From Duganella sp. CF517 (GTDB lineage: Bacteria; Pseudomonadota; Gammaproteobacteria; Burkholderiales; Burkholderiaceae_D), in NCBI RefSeq assembly GCF_900110275.1, contig NZ_FODC01000002.1, positions 682,001 through 746,000 on the forward strand: a stretch of 64,000 nt of DNA, read 5' to 3'. The notes under the pieces are model-generated. The model was given only the letters and a program-made list of their open reading frames with translations, was not told the DNA's origin and made no database searches. The translations under genes were made by a program, and so were the position numbers. Below are positions 9,817 to 17,812 of this stretch, piece by piece. Every line of letters starts with the position of its first letter. Positions within the stretch are counted from its first letter, which is position 1.

Positions 9817-9847
9817 ATTGTACCAGCCGGCCCGGTAATTCTATAAT
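9817..9847. promoter_or_regulatory. Overlapping divergent promoters of rnpB (-) and the ThDP-enzyme gene (+)
   Basis: For rnpB (minus strand): -10 TACAAT (9822-9817), 17-base spacer, weak -35 TATAGA (9845-9840). For the rightward gene: -35 TTGTAC (9818-9823), 18-base spacer, -10 TATAAT (9842-9847). Each -10 lies on top of the opposing -35, so the two polymerase sites are mutually exclusive if both are used. The rightward pair is the better match to consensus at -10. Both are predictions from sequence. Confidence 0.65.
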
Positions 9848-9923
9848 TTGATGTCGCCATTTGAAAAGCGCCGTCCCCTGCCCGGCCGTAGAATCATGCC
9901 ACCTATACCCTAAAGGCGAGAAC

Positions 9924-11642
9924 ATGACGCACCCAACCCGCACCGGCGGCCAGATCCTGGTCGACGCCCTGAAGATCCACGGCGTCGACACCGCTTTCGG
10001 CGTACCCGGCGAAAGCTACCTGGACGTGCTCGACGCGCTGCACGACTCCGACATCCGCTTCATCATCAACCGCCAGGAGGGCGGCGCCGCCTTCATGGCC
10101 GACGCCTACGGCAAGATGACGGGCAAGCCGGGCATCTGCTTCGTCACGCGCGGCCCGGGCGCGACCAACGCCTCGATCGGCGTGCACACCGCCTACCAGG
10201 ACTCGACGCCGATGATCCTGTTCATCGGCCAGGTCGGCAACGACTTCATCGACCGCGAAGCGTTCCAGGAAATCGACTACCGCCGCATGTACGGCCAGAT
10301 GGCCAAATGGGTGGCGCAGATCGACCGCGCCGAGCGCATTCCCGAATACCTCGCGCGCGCCTTCCAGGTCGCCACCAGCGGCCGTCCGGGCCCGGTGGTG
10401 CTGGCGCTGCCGGAGGACATGCTGATCGACACGGCTGCGGTGGCCGACACGCGCGCCTATCAGGCGGTGCAGGCGTCGCCGTCGGCGGCGCAGATCGACG
10501 TGCTGCGCGCCATGCTCGCCAGCGCCAAAAAGCCGCTGGTCCTGCTGGGCGGCGGCGGCTGGAACGCGCAAGCCTGCGCCGACCTGCAGCGCTTCGCCGA
10601 AGCCAACCAGCTGCCGGTGGGCTGCGCGTTCCGCTTCCAGGACTTGCTCGACAACGCCCATCCCAACTACATCGGCGATGTCGGCATCGGCGTCAACCCC
10701 AAGCTGGCCGCGCGCGTGCGCGAGGCCGACGTCATCCTCGCCATCGGCCCGCGCCTGGGCGAGATGACCACCGGCGGCTACGCGCTGATCTCGGCGCCGG
10801 TGCCGGCCCAGCGCCTGATCCACGTCCACGCCGACGCCGAGGAACTGGGCAGCGTCTACCAGGCCGAATTGATGATCAACAGCGGCATGCCGCAGATCGC
10901 GGCCATGCTGGCGGCGATGGCGCCGCTCGATGCCGGCGCGTGGAGCGCGTCGGTGGCCGAAGCCAAGGCCGATCTGGCGGCATGGCAGCTGCAGCCGGCG
11001 ATTTTCCAGGACGGCAAGGCGCCGCTGGACTTGTGGCAGGTGGTGCAACAGATCGACAGGATCGCCCCGCACGACACCATCATCACCAACGGCGCCGGCA
11101 ACTACGCCACCTGGGCGCACCGCTTCCACAGCTACGGCGGCATGCGCACGCAATTGGCGCCGACCAGCGGCGCGATGGGCTACAGTGTGCCGGCCGGCGT
11201 CGCCGCCAAGATCATCGACCCGAAACGCACCGTGATCACCTTCGCCGGCGACGGCGAATACATGATGAACGGCCAGGAGCTGGCCACGGCGGTGCAGTAC
11301 AAGGCGGGGGTGGTCATCATCGTCTTCAACAACGGCATGTTCGGCACCATCCGCATGCACCAGGAGCGCGACTACCCGGGGCGGGTCTCGGGCACGGAGC
11401 TGCACAATCCCGATTTCGCCGCGCTGGCGGTGGCGTATGGCGCGCACGGGGAAGTGGTGGACAAGACGGCCGATTTCGGCCCGGCGCTGGAGCGCGCGCT
11501 GGCCCACGCCAACGGCCGCAATCTGCCGGCGCTGATCGAGTTGCGCTACGACGGCAACCTGATCACGCCCGGCGCCACGCTGGAAACCATCCGCAAGAAC
11601 GCCGAGGCGGCAAAAAAATCCACGGCGGAACGCGCAAATTAA
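9924..11642 (+). CDS. Acetolactate-synthase-like thiamine-diphosphate enzyme
   Basis: Three-domain ThDP-dependent enzyme of 572 residues. The N-terminal pyrimidine-binding domain has the catalytic glutamate (Glu52 in NRQEGGAAFMADAYG), the central domain is of the DHS type, and the C-terminal domain has the cofactor motif GDG...NN (FAGDGEYMMNGQELA to FNNG). It resembles the IlvB/IlvG/benzoylformate decarboxylase group. No small regulatory subunit gene is adjacent, so a role in branched-chain biosynthesis is doubtful; a catabolic decarboxylase or carboligase is as likely. The ATG at 9924 follows AAGGCGAG. It converges with the next gene, 7 bases away. Confidence 0.85.
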   Translation: MTHPTRTGGQILVDALKIHGVDTAFGVPGESYLDVLDALHDSDIRFIINRQEGGAAFMADAYGKMTGKPGICFVTRGPGATNASIGVHTAYQDSTPMILFIGQVGNDFIDREAFQEIDYRRMYGQMAKWVAQIDRAERIPEYLARAFQVATSGRPGPVVLALPEDMLIDTAAVADTRAYQAVQASPSAAQIDVLRAMLASAKKPLVLLGGGGWNAQACADLQRFAEANQLPVGCAFRFQDLLDNAHPNYIGDVGIGVNPKLAARVREADVILAIGPRLGEMTTGGYALISAPVPAQRLIHVHADAEELGSVYQAELMINSGMPQIAAMLAAMAPLDAGAWSASVAEAKADLAAWQLQPAIFQDGKAPLDLWQVVQQIDRIAPHDTIITNGAGNYATWAHRFHSYGGMRTQLAPTSGAMGYSVPAGVAAKIIDPKRTVITFAGDGEYMMNGQELATAVQYKAGVVIIVFNNGMFGTIRMHQERDYPGRVSGTELHNPDFAALAVAYGAHGEVVDKTADFGPALERALAHANGRNLPALIELRYDGNLITPGATLETIRKNAEAAKKSTAERAN

Positions 11643-11649
11643 TTGACGG

Positions 11650-12192
11650 TCACGACGGCGCCTGGTTTCCCGGCGCCTCGTCGACCTTCTCTTTGTCTTT
11701 CTTGTTCGGCGGGCAAACCTTGCAGGTGCCGGCCTTGCGTCCGAAATCGGTCACCAGCGGCAAGCGCATCGGCACCGCCTCGTCGCCGCAATAGCCGCCG
11801 TCGAGCACCAGGGTTTTGCCGCCGTCGGCGATCTTGCCGCTGATCGTGCGCTCCTCCTCATCGGGCGGACGCACGGTGAAATACATCTGCCGCCCGCGCG
11901 GATCGATATTGACGTCGCTGGCCACCACCGGCCAGCTCAACCCGCCCGCCGTGTACTCGTACAACACGGTATCGACTTCCGCGAAACGCTGCAAGGTGAT
12001 GCGCTGGCCGCCGAATTCGCCGCTCTCGCCATTGATGCACAAATCGGAAAACACCACCATGCCGTAACGCGGCAGGCCGGCATGGGCGGACGGCTTGCGC
12101 GCCGCCTTCGGCGCGGCCAGCACGGCGCACGAGGCGATCAGCATGGCGCCGGCGAATATGGCGCGTCGTTTCATCATCATGGTCGTCGTCAT
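11650..12192 (-). CDS. Exported hypothetical protein
   Basis: 180 residues with an N-terminal signal peptide (basic KRR, hydrophobic AIFAGAMLIASCAVLA, cleavage after AxA near residue 27). The mature part contains no family I recognise. Four cysteines lie at SDLCINGES, GYCGDE and GTCKVCPPN, which could form disulfides in the periplasm. The exact start among the ATG cluster (12192, 12180, 12177, 12174) is uncertain; the signal peptide fits a start at any of them. It lies downstream of a porin on the same strand but beyond that porin's terminator. Confidence 0.7.
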   Translation of the reverse strand: MTTTMMMKRRAIFAGAMLIASCAVLAAPKAARKPSAHAGLPRYGMVVFSDLCINGESGEFGGQRITLQRFAEVDTVLYEYTAGGLSWPVVASDVNIDPRGRQMYFTVRPPDEEERTISGKIADGGKTLVLDGGYCGDEAVPMRLPLVTDFGRKAGTCKVCPPNKKDKEKVDEAPGNQAPS

Positions 12193-12209
12193 CAGTAAAA
12201 CCGCTTTCA

Positions 12210-12244
12210 GAAAAGAACAACGGCTGCACCAGGCAGCCGTTGTT
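12210..12244 (-). terminator. Intrinsic terminator of the first porin gene
   Basis: A 12-bp perfect stem, AACAACGGCTGC (12216-12227) with GCAGCCGTTGTT (12233-12244) and a 5-base loop. On the minus strand it is followed by CTTTTCTG. It lies 24 bases after the porin stop codon. Confidence 0.85.
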
Positions 12245-12267
12245 GATACTAACTCTGAATGAACAGA

Positions 12268-13344
12268 TTAGAAGCTGTGTTTCACGCCGATGTTGAAGGC
12301 TTTGTCGCCCGAACCAACTTCGGTGTTGTTGCCAACGGTGTAAGCTGCGCCGTTTTTGTTTTTGATTTTAGCGTACGCCAGGTAAGCGCTGGTGCGCTTC
12401 GACAGGTTGTACGAGTAGCCAACGCCCCACTGGCTTGCGTCGTTGTTAGCGGCTTCTTTATCGTTTTTACGGATGTACGAAGCCATGACAACGCCGTTAC
12501 CGGCTGGAACGGTTACGCCGACCAGTGCGTCAGCGCTGTCTTGCGACGCGACTGGAGCAACGGTGTAGCCGAATGGGTTGGTGGTGTTAGCCAGAGGCGC
12601 GCTGTTCTGGCCCTTGTCTTGACCGTAGGCTGCGAACACTTTAACAACTTTGAAGTCGTAGTTCGCGGCGATCAGGCTGTTGTGGCCGATGCTGTTGGTT
12701 TTAACGGTAGCGGTGTCGTTGTTACGGTTGTTGTAAGCGGCAGCGACGTTCAGCGAACCGTTGGTGTAACCGATCGACGCGCCCAGCTGACGCTGTGCAG
12801 CCGAATCGCCAGCGGTTTCGCCCAGGCTGTACGAAGCGGCAGCCGAGAAACCGTACAGCGATGGGGTTTTGTACACAACGCCGTTGTCGGCACGGGTCAT
12901 GTTGCCGGCGACCGGGAACAGGTTTTTAGCGGTACCAGCGTAGCCCATTGCGAACGGGTCAGCCACGTCGCGCAGGGTTTCGTAGTAAGGGGTGTACTGA
13001 CGACCGATGGTCAGGGTACCGGCGGTCTTCGAGCTCAGGCCAACATAGGCTTCGCGGTTGAACAGGCGGTTGTTGGCGTTGTCCAGCGAACCGTCGTCGA
13101 TTTTAACGCCGGCTTCCAGCTTGAAGATCGCGCTCAAGCCGCTGCCCAGGTCTTCGGTGCCTTTGAAGCCGATGCGCGAAGCCGAAGCCACGCCGCTTTG
13201 TACTGCAGTCTTGTTACCAGCAGCACCGCCACGCTCGGAGGTCAGGCCGGCATCGACGATGCCGTACATGGTGACGTTCGATTGCGCCATAGCTACGTTG
13301 CTCAGGGCGCCCAGGATGGCGATGGAGATCAGGGATTTTTTCAT
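12268..13344 (-). CDS. Outer-membrane porin (β-proteobacterial OmpC-like, Porin_4)
   Basis: General diffusion porin of the trimeric 16-strand type. It has 358 residues with a clear signal peptide (MKKSLISIAILGALSNVAMA, cleavage before QSNVTMYG) and the typical mature start VTMYGIVDAG. Other family marks are SRIGFKGTEDLGSGLSAIF, the AYVGLSS...TLTIGRQYTPYY region and a C-terminal phenylalanine (GVKHSF) used by the BAM machinery. Codon use is biased towards a highly expressed gene and GC is lower than in neighbours. The ATG at 13344 has GAAGGA 8 bases upstream. A strong terminator follows. Confidence 0.95.
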   Translation of the reverse strand: MKKSLISIAILGALSNVAMAQSNVTMYGIVDAGLTSERGGAAGNKTAVQSGVASASRIGFKGTEDLGSGLSAIFKLEAGVKIDDGSLDNANNRLFNREAYVGLSSKTAGTLTIGRQYTPYYETLRDVADPFAMGYAGTAKNLFPVAGNMTRADNGVVYKTPSLYGFSAAASYSLGETAGDSAAQRQLGASIGYTNGSLNVAAAYNNRNNDTATVKTNSIGHNSLIAANYDFKVVKVFAAYGQDKGQNSAPLANTTNPFGYTVAPVASQDSADALVGVTVPAGNGVVMASYIRKNDKEAANNDASQWGVGYSYNLSKRTSAYLAYAKIKNKNGAAYTVGNNTEVGSGDKAFNIGVKHSF

Positions 13345-14156
13345 TACGTGTTTCCTTCAGTTGTGTTGCTGTAAAAAGGTATAGCTAGTAGTGCGGCTAA
13401 ATACGGTGCTTATCGGCGTCACCAGCAGGCGCCGTATGTGCGTGAGGGCAAACTCCCCAGCTGCCACTGTGCGGTCCCATCAGGCGGAACGCGCTCACTT
13501 AAGTTGCGGCCGATTTAATCGACGCTCGCAGGTTCGCGGTGCGCAAAGGCACCGGAGGCGGCACTATACTGATGCTCGACGACTCCATCAAGTGCAAAAA
13601 CGTTCATGCTGCAACGTCGATGTCCTTGTCAGACTTTCAAAACATCCGTATTTTAACGCATCGCAATATTTCATGCCGAGCAAGCGAACTAGCCCAGTTT
13701 TCCGCACGATGAACTTCATGCAGCGACCCGTTTTGCGGACCGCCCTAGTGACAAATGCAAGATCAATGCATGCGTACTACATCGTTGTCGGACCAAGTAA
13801 AAATAGCCACTTTGCTATTTCTGGCGCTATTTTATACTGAAGCCCCGACCGGAACCTCCGCACTCAATGGTAATAAGCTAACAACCCGCGACAATGTTTG
13901 GCTTGGAAATACCGCAAAATAGCCGTCCAACCAACGATGATCATAGTGTTACAGGAGTAAACTAGTCATAAATTCTGTCCGTACGGCAACTATTGCGGTG
14001 CATCAGGAATTTGTAAGAAATTGCTACGTGTTGCACAGAAACGACACATCACGCACCAATTCGACACATTGCCGCCCCAAACAAGGGAGGCGGCCGCGTG
14101 CGCCCAAGCGCTGCCGTGCATGAGCAAAACTCATGTCCGGCCCTTATAGCCGGCGA
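13345..14156. other. Long non-coding region upstream of the porin
   Basis: About 810 bases without a credible gene. An open frame at 13391-13840 on the plus strand has no ribosome site, no motif and an unnatural composition. Several AT-rich stretches (for example 13790-13840 and 13950-14040) could hold the porin promoter and regulator sites. CGACACA-type heptamers recur around 14041-14070. I cannot assign specific elements. Confidence 0.4.
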
Positions 14157-14591
14157 TTACCGGGCTGCCGAGCGCTTCAGATACCGCATCACCGATCCGA
14201 GCAGCGGCAGCTTTTCGTACAATTCCTCGGCCGCGTCCCAATAGTCGCGGTGCAGCACGACTTTGCCTTCGCCATCGAACCTCACATGCGTGGCGCCGCG
14301 TATCACCTGCGGCCGTTCCGGCCAGCGGACGAAGCGGAACCGCATCTCCCACGTCAAGAACGCCTGGTCGCCGCGCCCCATGTGCTCGAGCACGACAAAC
14401 CGCGGCTCGCGCAGGCGCAGGAACATATGCTCGAAGACCTTGACGATGGCCGCGTGTCCCCCGACGTCGTTGAACGGGTCCTTGAACACCGCGTCGGCCG
14501 CGTAGACATCGACGATGCCCGGCAGCGTCGCCGGCATCAACGTCTCGTAAAACACGATCACCCGGCGCAACGCCGCCTGCATGTCGTTCAT
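14157..14591 (-). CDS. NTF2-like/SnoaL-like protein, last gene of the lipid-modification operon
   Basis: 144-residue single-domain protein with the cone-like α+β pattern of the NTF2/SnoaL superfamily: an N-terminal helix pair, then DVYAADAVFKDPFNDVGG, where the acidic residue after the FKDP-type turn lines the pocket, and the strands RGATHVRFDGEGKVVLHRDYWD. Proteins of this kind recur at the end of SDR-DUF3833-Cfa clusters of proteobacteria, but no reaction is known to me. Its ATG at 14591 overlaps the SDR stop codon as ATGA, so it is translationally coupled. Confidence 0.8.
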   Translation of the reverse strand: MNDMQAALRRVIVFYETLMPATLPGIVDVYAADAVFKDPFNDVGGHAAIVKVFEHMFLRLREPRFVVLEHMGRGDQAFLTWEMRFRFVRWPERPQVIRGATHVRFDGEGKVVLHRDYWDAAEELYEKLPLLGSVMRYLKRSAAR

Positions 14592-15373
14592 AAGCGCGTC
14601 ACCTTGGCGATCAGCCAGAAATACATCCGGTACGGCAGCAGCCGCGCGAACCGCAGCGTGTTGGTGAACTTCCTCGGAAAATGAATATGGAACGCGCCCC
14701 GCTCGACACCGCGCACCAGTTCCCGCGCGGCGTCGGCAGGCTGCATCAATCCCGGCATCGGAAAGTCGTTCCCCTTGGTCAGCGGCGTATCGACGAAACC
14801 AGGATTGATCAGATACACACCGATGCCCTTGGGGTGCAGATCGAAGTACAGCGACTCGGCCAGGTTGATCAGCGCCGCCTTGGTCGGGCCGTAGACCAGC
14901 GCCTTCGGCAAGCCGCTGTAGCCGGCCACCGAACTGACGATGCCGATGCCGCCGCCGCCCTGCCTGATCAGCATCGGCAGCACCGGCGCCAGGCAATTGA
15001 AGACGCCGCGCAGATTCAGATCGATCAGCTGATTCGCCTGCGCCAGATCGAAACTGTCGGCGCGCATCTCGTTATAACCACCGGCCACCAGCAGCACTAG
15101 ATCGATGCGCGGCCAGCTGGCCAGTATCTCGTCGCGCGCGCGCACCACGCTGGCGTGGCTGGTGACATCGAGCGCCACCGCCAAGGTTCGTGGCTGCGCT
15201 TGCGCATCGGCCGCGGCCAGATCGTCCAGCGCCTGCTGCCGGCGCGCCGACAATGCCACATGGGCGCCCTTGTCGAGCAGCAGCCGGGCGGTGGCGGCGC
15301 CGATGCCGGTCGACGCGCCGACGATCCAGACATATTGATCGGCCCAGTCCTCGATCACATGGTTCATGGCCAT
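14588..15373 (-). CDS. Short-chain dehydrogenase/reductase (SDR)
   Basis: Classical SDR of 261 residues with the NAD(P)-binding GASTGIG near residue 19, the catalytic Ser in VSSVAGYSG and the Tyr-Lys pair in YGPTKAAL. The C terminus has a hydrophobic stretch (FARLLPYRMYFWLIAKV) that may anchor it to the membrane, as in lipid-acting SDRs. Substrate unknown; its position in an operon with a Cfa-like methyltransferase and a FAD oxidoreductase suggests a lipid or fatty-acyl intermediate. The start at 15373 overlaps the DUF3833 stop codon (TGATG). Confidence 0.9.
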   Translation of the reverse strand: MAMNHVIEDWADQYVWIVGASTGIGAATARLLLDKGAHVALSARRQQALDDLAAADAQAQPRTLAVALDVTSHASVVRARDEILASWPRIDLVLLVAGGYNEMRADSFDLAQANQLIDLNLRGVFNCLAPVLPMLIRQGGGGIGIVSSVAGYSGLPKALVYGPTKAALINLAESLYFDLHPKGIGVYLINPGFVDTPLTKGNDFPMPGLMQPADAARELVRGVERGAFHIHFPRKFTNTLRFARLLPYRMYFWLIAKVTRL

Positions 15374-15930
15374 CAGCGCGCCCCTTGGGCGTCGCGCCGG
15401 TTGAACACCACCGTCAGGCTGCCAAGGCCGAGATTGAACTTGCTCATTTGCGCCCGGTTGAGCATCACGCGGTCGTCGATCAGATACATCCAGTCGTCGA
15501 AGTCGACGTTATAAACCTTGTCGCCCACCGGCAGCGCCAGCACGTACTGCAAGCGCATCGCGTTGCCCGACACCTCCACCTTCGCCTCCCCGACAACGTC
15601 CGGCGCCGTGCCGATGTAACGCCCCTCCGAGACCTTGCGCAAAGTCCAGACGCGCCGTTGCCTGGCGCCGTCGGAGTAGACGAATTCCTCATCGAGCGTA
15701 CCGACATCGCCGTTCCAGCTGCAGCGCATCAGCACCGTGAAGCGCTTCTCCACCGTGCCGGCGCGGTTCTGGAACATGCCGTGCACGTCGAGGGTGCCGT
15801 TGAAGTAGCGCTGGATATCGAGCTTCGGCGTCTGCTGCGCGTAGTGGTCCGGCTGCACGGGCAGCGAGCAGCCGTTCAGCAGGAAGGCGCAGGCGATCGC
15901 CGTGGCGGCGCAAAGGCGGGTTATTTTCAT
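15373..15930 (-). CDS. DUF3833 family lipoprotein
   Basis: 185-residue lipoprotein: hydrophobic signal followed by a lipobox (LLNGC, Cys21). The mature part has the DUF3833 pattern, beginning near KLDIQRYFNGTLDVHGMFQNRAG and containing the WTLRK...GRYIGTAPDVVGEA region and FDDWMYLIDD. DUF3833 proteins occur in the same operon type as SDR and Cfa-like enzymes; their role is unknown, and a lipocalin-like fold that carries a lipid is only an inference. GGAG precedes the ATG at 15930. Confidence 0.88.
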   Translation of the reverse strand: MKITRLCAATAIACAFLLNGCSLPVQPDHYAQQTPKLDIQRYFNGTLDVHGMFQNRAGTVEKRFTVLMRCSWNGDVGTLDEEFVYSDGARQRRVWTLRKVSEGRYIGTAPDVVGEAKVEVSGNAMRLQYVLALPVGDKVYNVDFDDWMYLIDDRVMLNRAQMSKFNLGLGSLTVVFNRRDAQGAR

Positions 15931-15945
15931 GGTGTGGTCTCCAGT

Positions 15946-17244
15946 TCAGCAATCGCGTAGCGGCGCGCGCCACAACAGCGCGGCCGCGATCAGTTTTAAA
16001 CAGCAAGGCAGCAGCGCATAGGCGGACGACAACGCCCCCAGGCCCTGCCCCGTGCCGGGCGTATAGCCCAGCCATGCGAGCACCGGCAAGGCCACGCCGG
16101 CCGCCAGCGCCAAGGTCATTTGCACGCCCCAGTTCCACACGCCGAAGTAGGCGGCCTCGCGCCGGCCGCTGTCGCCGGCGCTGGCGATGACGCCGGCCAG
16201 CAGCGCCGGCGGCAACGCCAGGTCGGCGCCCAGCGCCAGGCCGGAGACCGCGCAGATCACGCCGAACGACACGGCGTCGCCGGGGCCCAGCCAGTACGCC
16301 CAGACGAAGACGGCGGCCGTCAGCAGCATGCTGGCGACCCAGGCCCGCGCCTCGCCAAGGCGCCGCGCGGCCGCCGGCCAGGCCGCCATCGACGCGGCCG
16401 CGCTAACGAAATACAGCAGCAGGAACAGGCCGGCGTTGGAACCGAGCCGCAAGCGGTCCTCGGCAAAGAACAGGAACAGCGTGGCGGGAATCGAGGCGGC
16501 GACGCCGTTCACCATCAGCACCAGGAACAGCGCGCGGAAGCGGCGCTGCCTGAACGGCGCGGACAGTTCGGCGAAGCGCAACGGCGCCGCCGCCGCGTCC
16601 GTCACGGCTACGGGCGGCTGCGGAGCCATATATAGAAGGCACGCCGCGCCCGCCAACAACGTGGCGGCGAAGGCATAGCTCAACGCATCGTAGTCGAAGA
16701 CGGCGGGCAGCACGGCGGCCGTCATCACGCCGAGCAGCCCGCAGCTCTCGCGCACCGCCGCCAGCTTCGAGCGCTCGCCCGGCAGCTGGGTCAGCGCTGC
16801 GCCCCAGCTCTGGTGGGCGATGGTGGCGAGGCTGAAGCCCGTGTAGACCAGCATCAGCGACAGCAGGAACCAGCACAACGCCGACACGCCGGTCAGCGGC
16901 GGCGGATGGAACAGCATGGCGTAGCCAACGACCAGCAACGGCAGCGCGACCAGCACCGCGCGCCGGTAGGCGCCGCCAGCGCGCGTGATCCACCAACCCA
17001 GCAGCGGATCGATGAATGCCGCGACCGTGCGCGCCGCCAGCAGCGCGGCGCCGATGACGGCCAGGGTCAACGCGCCGCGCTGCGCGTAAAACCGCGGCAC
17101 GTAGACGTAGATCGGCAGCGCCAGCATCGCCAGCGGCAGGCCGAACAAACCGTAATACAGCATCGCCGTCACCGGCAGCGATGGCGGGCGTACAGCGCCA
17201 CCTCCGGCGGCGGCGGAGGAGGCGGGCGCGGAATCGGGCTTCAC
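15946..17244 (-). CDS. MFS transporter of the GPH-like (MFS_2) type
   Basis: Integral membrane protein of 432 residues with about 12 predicted hydrophobic segments starting near residue 30 (LYYGLFGLPLAMLALPIYVYVP). The early segments, the F-x-D-P-L-x-G motif (FIDPLLGWWITRAGGAYRR) and the later IAHQSWGAAL stretch are typical of the glycoside-pentoside-hexuronide/MFS_2 group. The substrate is not known; in this operon a lipid or lipid precursor is plausible, as for lysophospholipid MFS_2 carriers. The GTG start at 17244 overlaps the stop of the upstream gene as GTGA. Confidence 0.85.
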   Translation of the reverse strand: MKPDSAPASSAAAGGGAVRPPSLPVTAMLYYGLFGLPLAMLALPIYVYVPRFYAQRGALTLAVIGAALLAARTVAAFIDPLLGWWITRAGGAYRRAVLVALPLLVVGYAMLFHPPPLTGVSALCWFLLSLMLVYTGFSLATIAHQSWGAALTQLPGERSKLAAVRESCGLLGVMTAAVLPAVFDYDALSYAFAATLLAGAACLLYMAPQPPVAVTDAAAAPLRFAELSAPFRQRRFRALFLVLMVNGVAASIPATLFLFFAEDRLRLGSNAGLFLLLYFVSAAASMAAWPAAARRLGEARAWVASMLLTAAVFVWAYWLGPGDAVSFGVICAVSGLALGADLALPPALLAGVIASAGDSGRREAAYFGVWNWGVQMTLALAAGVALPVLAWLGYTPGTGQGLGALSSAYALLPCCLKLIAAALLWRAPLRDC

Positions 17245-17810
17245 GATTTCGGCGCGGCGTCGCGCAGCAGCGCCTCGCGCAGTTTGGGCGCGCTGGTGGC
17301 GGCGTCGAGCCAGATGTCGAAGAAGGCCTGCGCGAAGGCCGGATCGGCCACCGTCGCCAGCGGCTTGCCGTCGCGGTAAAAACGCACGCCCTCGCCCGGC
17401 AGGAACAGGCCGCTCAAGCGGCTGCCCTCCTTCACGTCCGGGAAAATCGCCAGCATCTTTTCCCGCCACGCGGCGCGCTGCGCCGCGCTGCCCGCGCCTA
17501 TCTTCTCCATCTGCGCGGCGCTGGCCTCGGCGATCCTGCGGCCGTCGATCTCGCGGGCGTAGCGCAAATCCAGCAGGTAGGGCGCGGCGTCCTTCGCCGC
17601 CGGCCGGTAGCCCTTCGGGCCTACCCATAATTCGGCCGTGTAGATCGACAGCCCGAAATAAGTGAACACGCCCTGCCCCGCCAGCCGCGCGGCGCCCAGC
17701 TCACGTTCGACGTGGGCCGGCGCTTCCGCCGCGCGCGCGAACGGCCCGGCCGACAACATCAGCGCGCACAGCGCCGCCATGGCCACACGCCAGGCCTTCG
17801 CCACGCGCAC
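17241..17810 (-). CDS. Exported chalcone-isomerase-like protein
   Basis: 189 residues from the GTG at 17810, which follows AGGATTGAGG. This start gives an ideal signal peptide: basic RVAKAWR, hydrophobic AMAALCALMLSAGP, cleavage after ARA. The mature part matches the bacterial chalcone-isomerase-like family (FTYFGLSIYTAELWVG, LLDLRYAREIDG, FLPGEGVRFYRDG). Plant chalcone isomerases and fatty-acid-binding proteins share this fold, so in this operon it may bind an acyl chain rather than isomerise chalcones; that is inference. A later ATG at 17774 would lose the basic part of the signal. Confidence 0.85.
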   Translation of the reverse strand: MRVAKAWRVAMAALCALMLSAGPFARAAEAPAHVERELGAARLAGQGVFTYFGLSIYTAELWVGPKGYRPAAKDAAPYLLDLRYAREIDGRRIAEASAAQMEKIGAGSAAQRAAWREKMLAIFPDVKEGSRLSGLFLPGEGVRFYRDGKPLATVADPAFAQAFFDIWLDAATSAPKLREALLRDAAPKS

Positions 17811-17812
17811 CC

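Noticed and set aside
12216..12244. 12-bp inverted repeat taken as an operator for the exported protein gene
   Set aside because: Its place right behind the porin stop codon and the following T-rich stretch on the minus strand make a terminator the simpler reading.
13391..13840. 149-codon plus-strand frame upstream of the porin
   Set aside because: No ribosome site, no codon bias and no recognisable domain.
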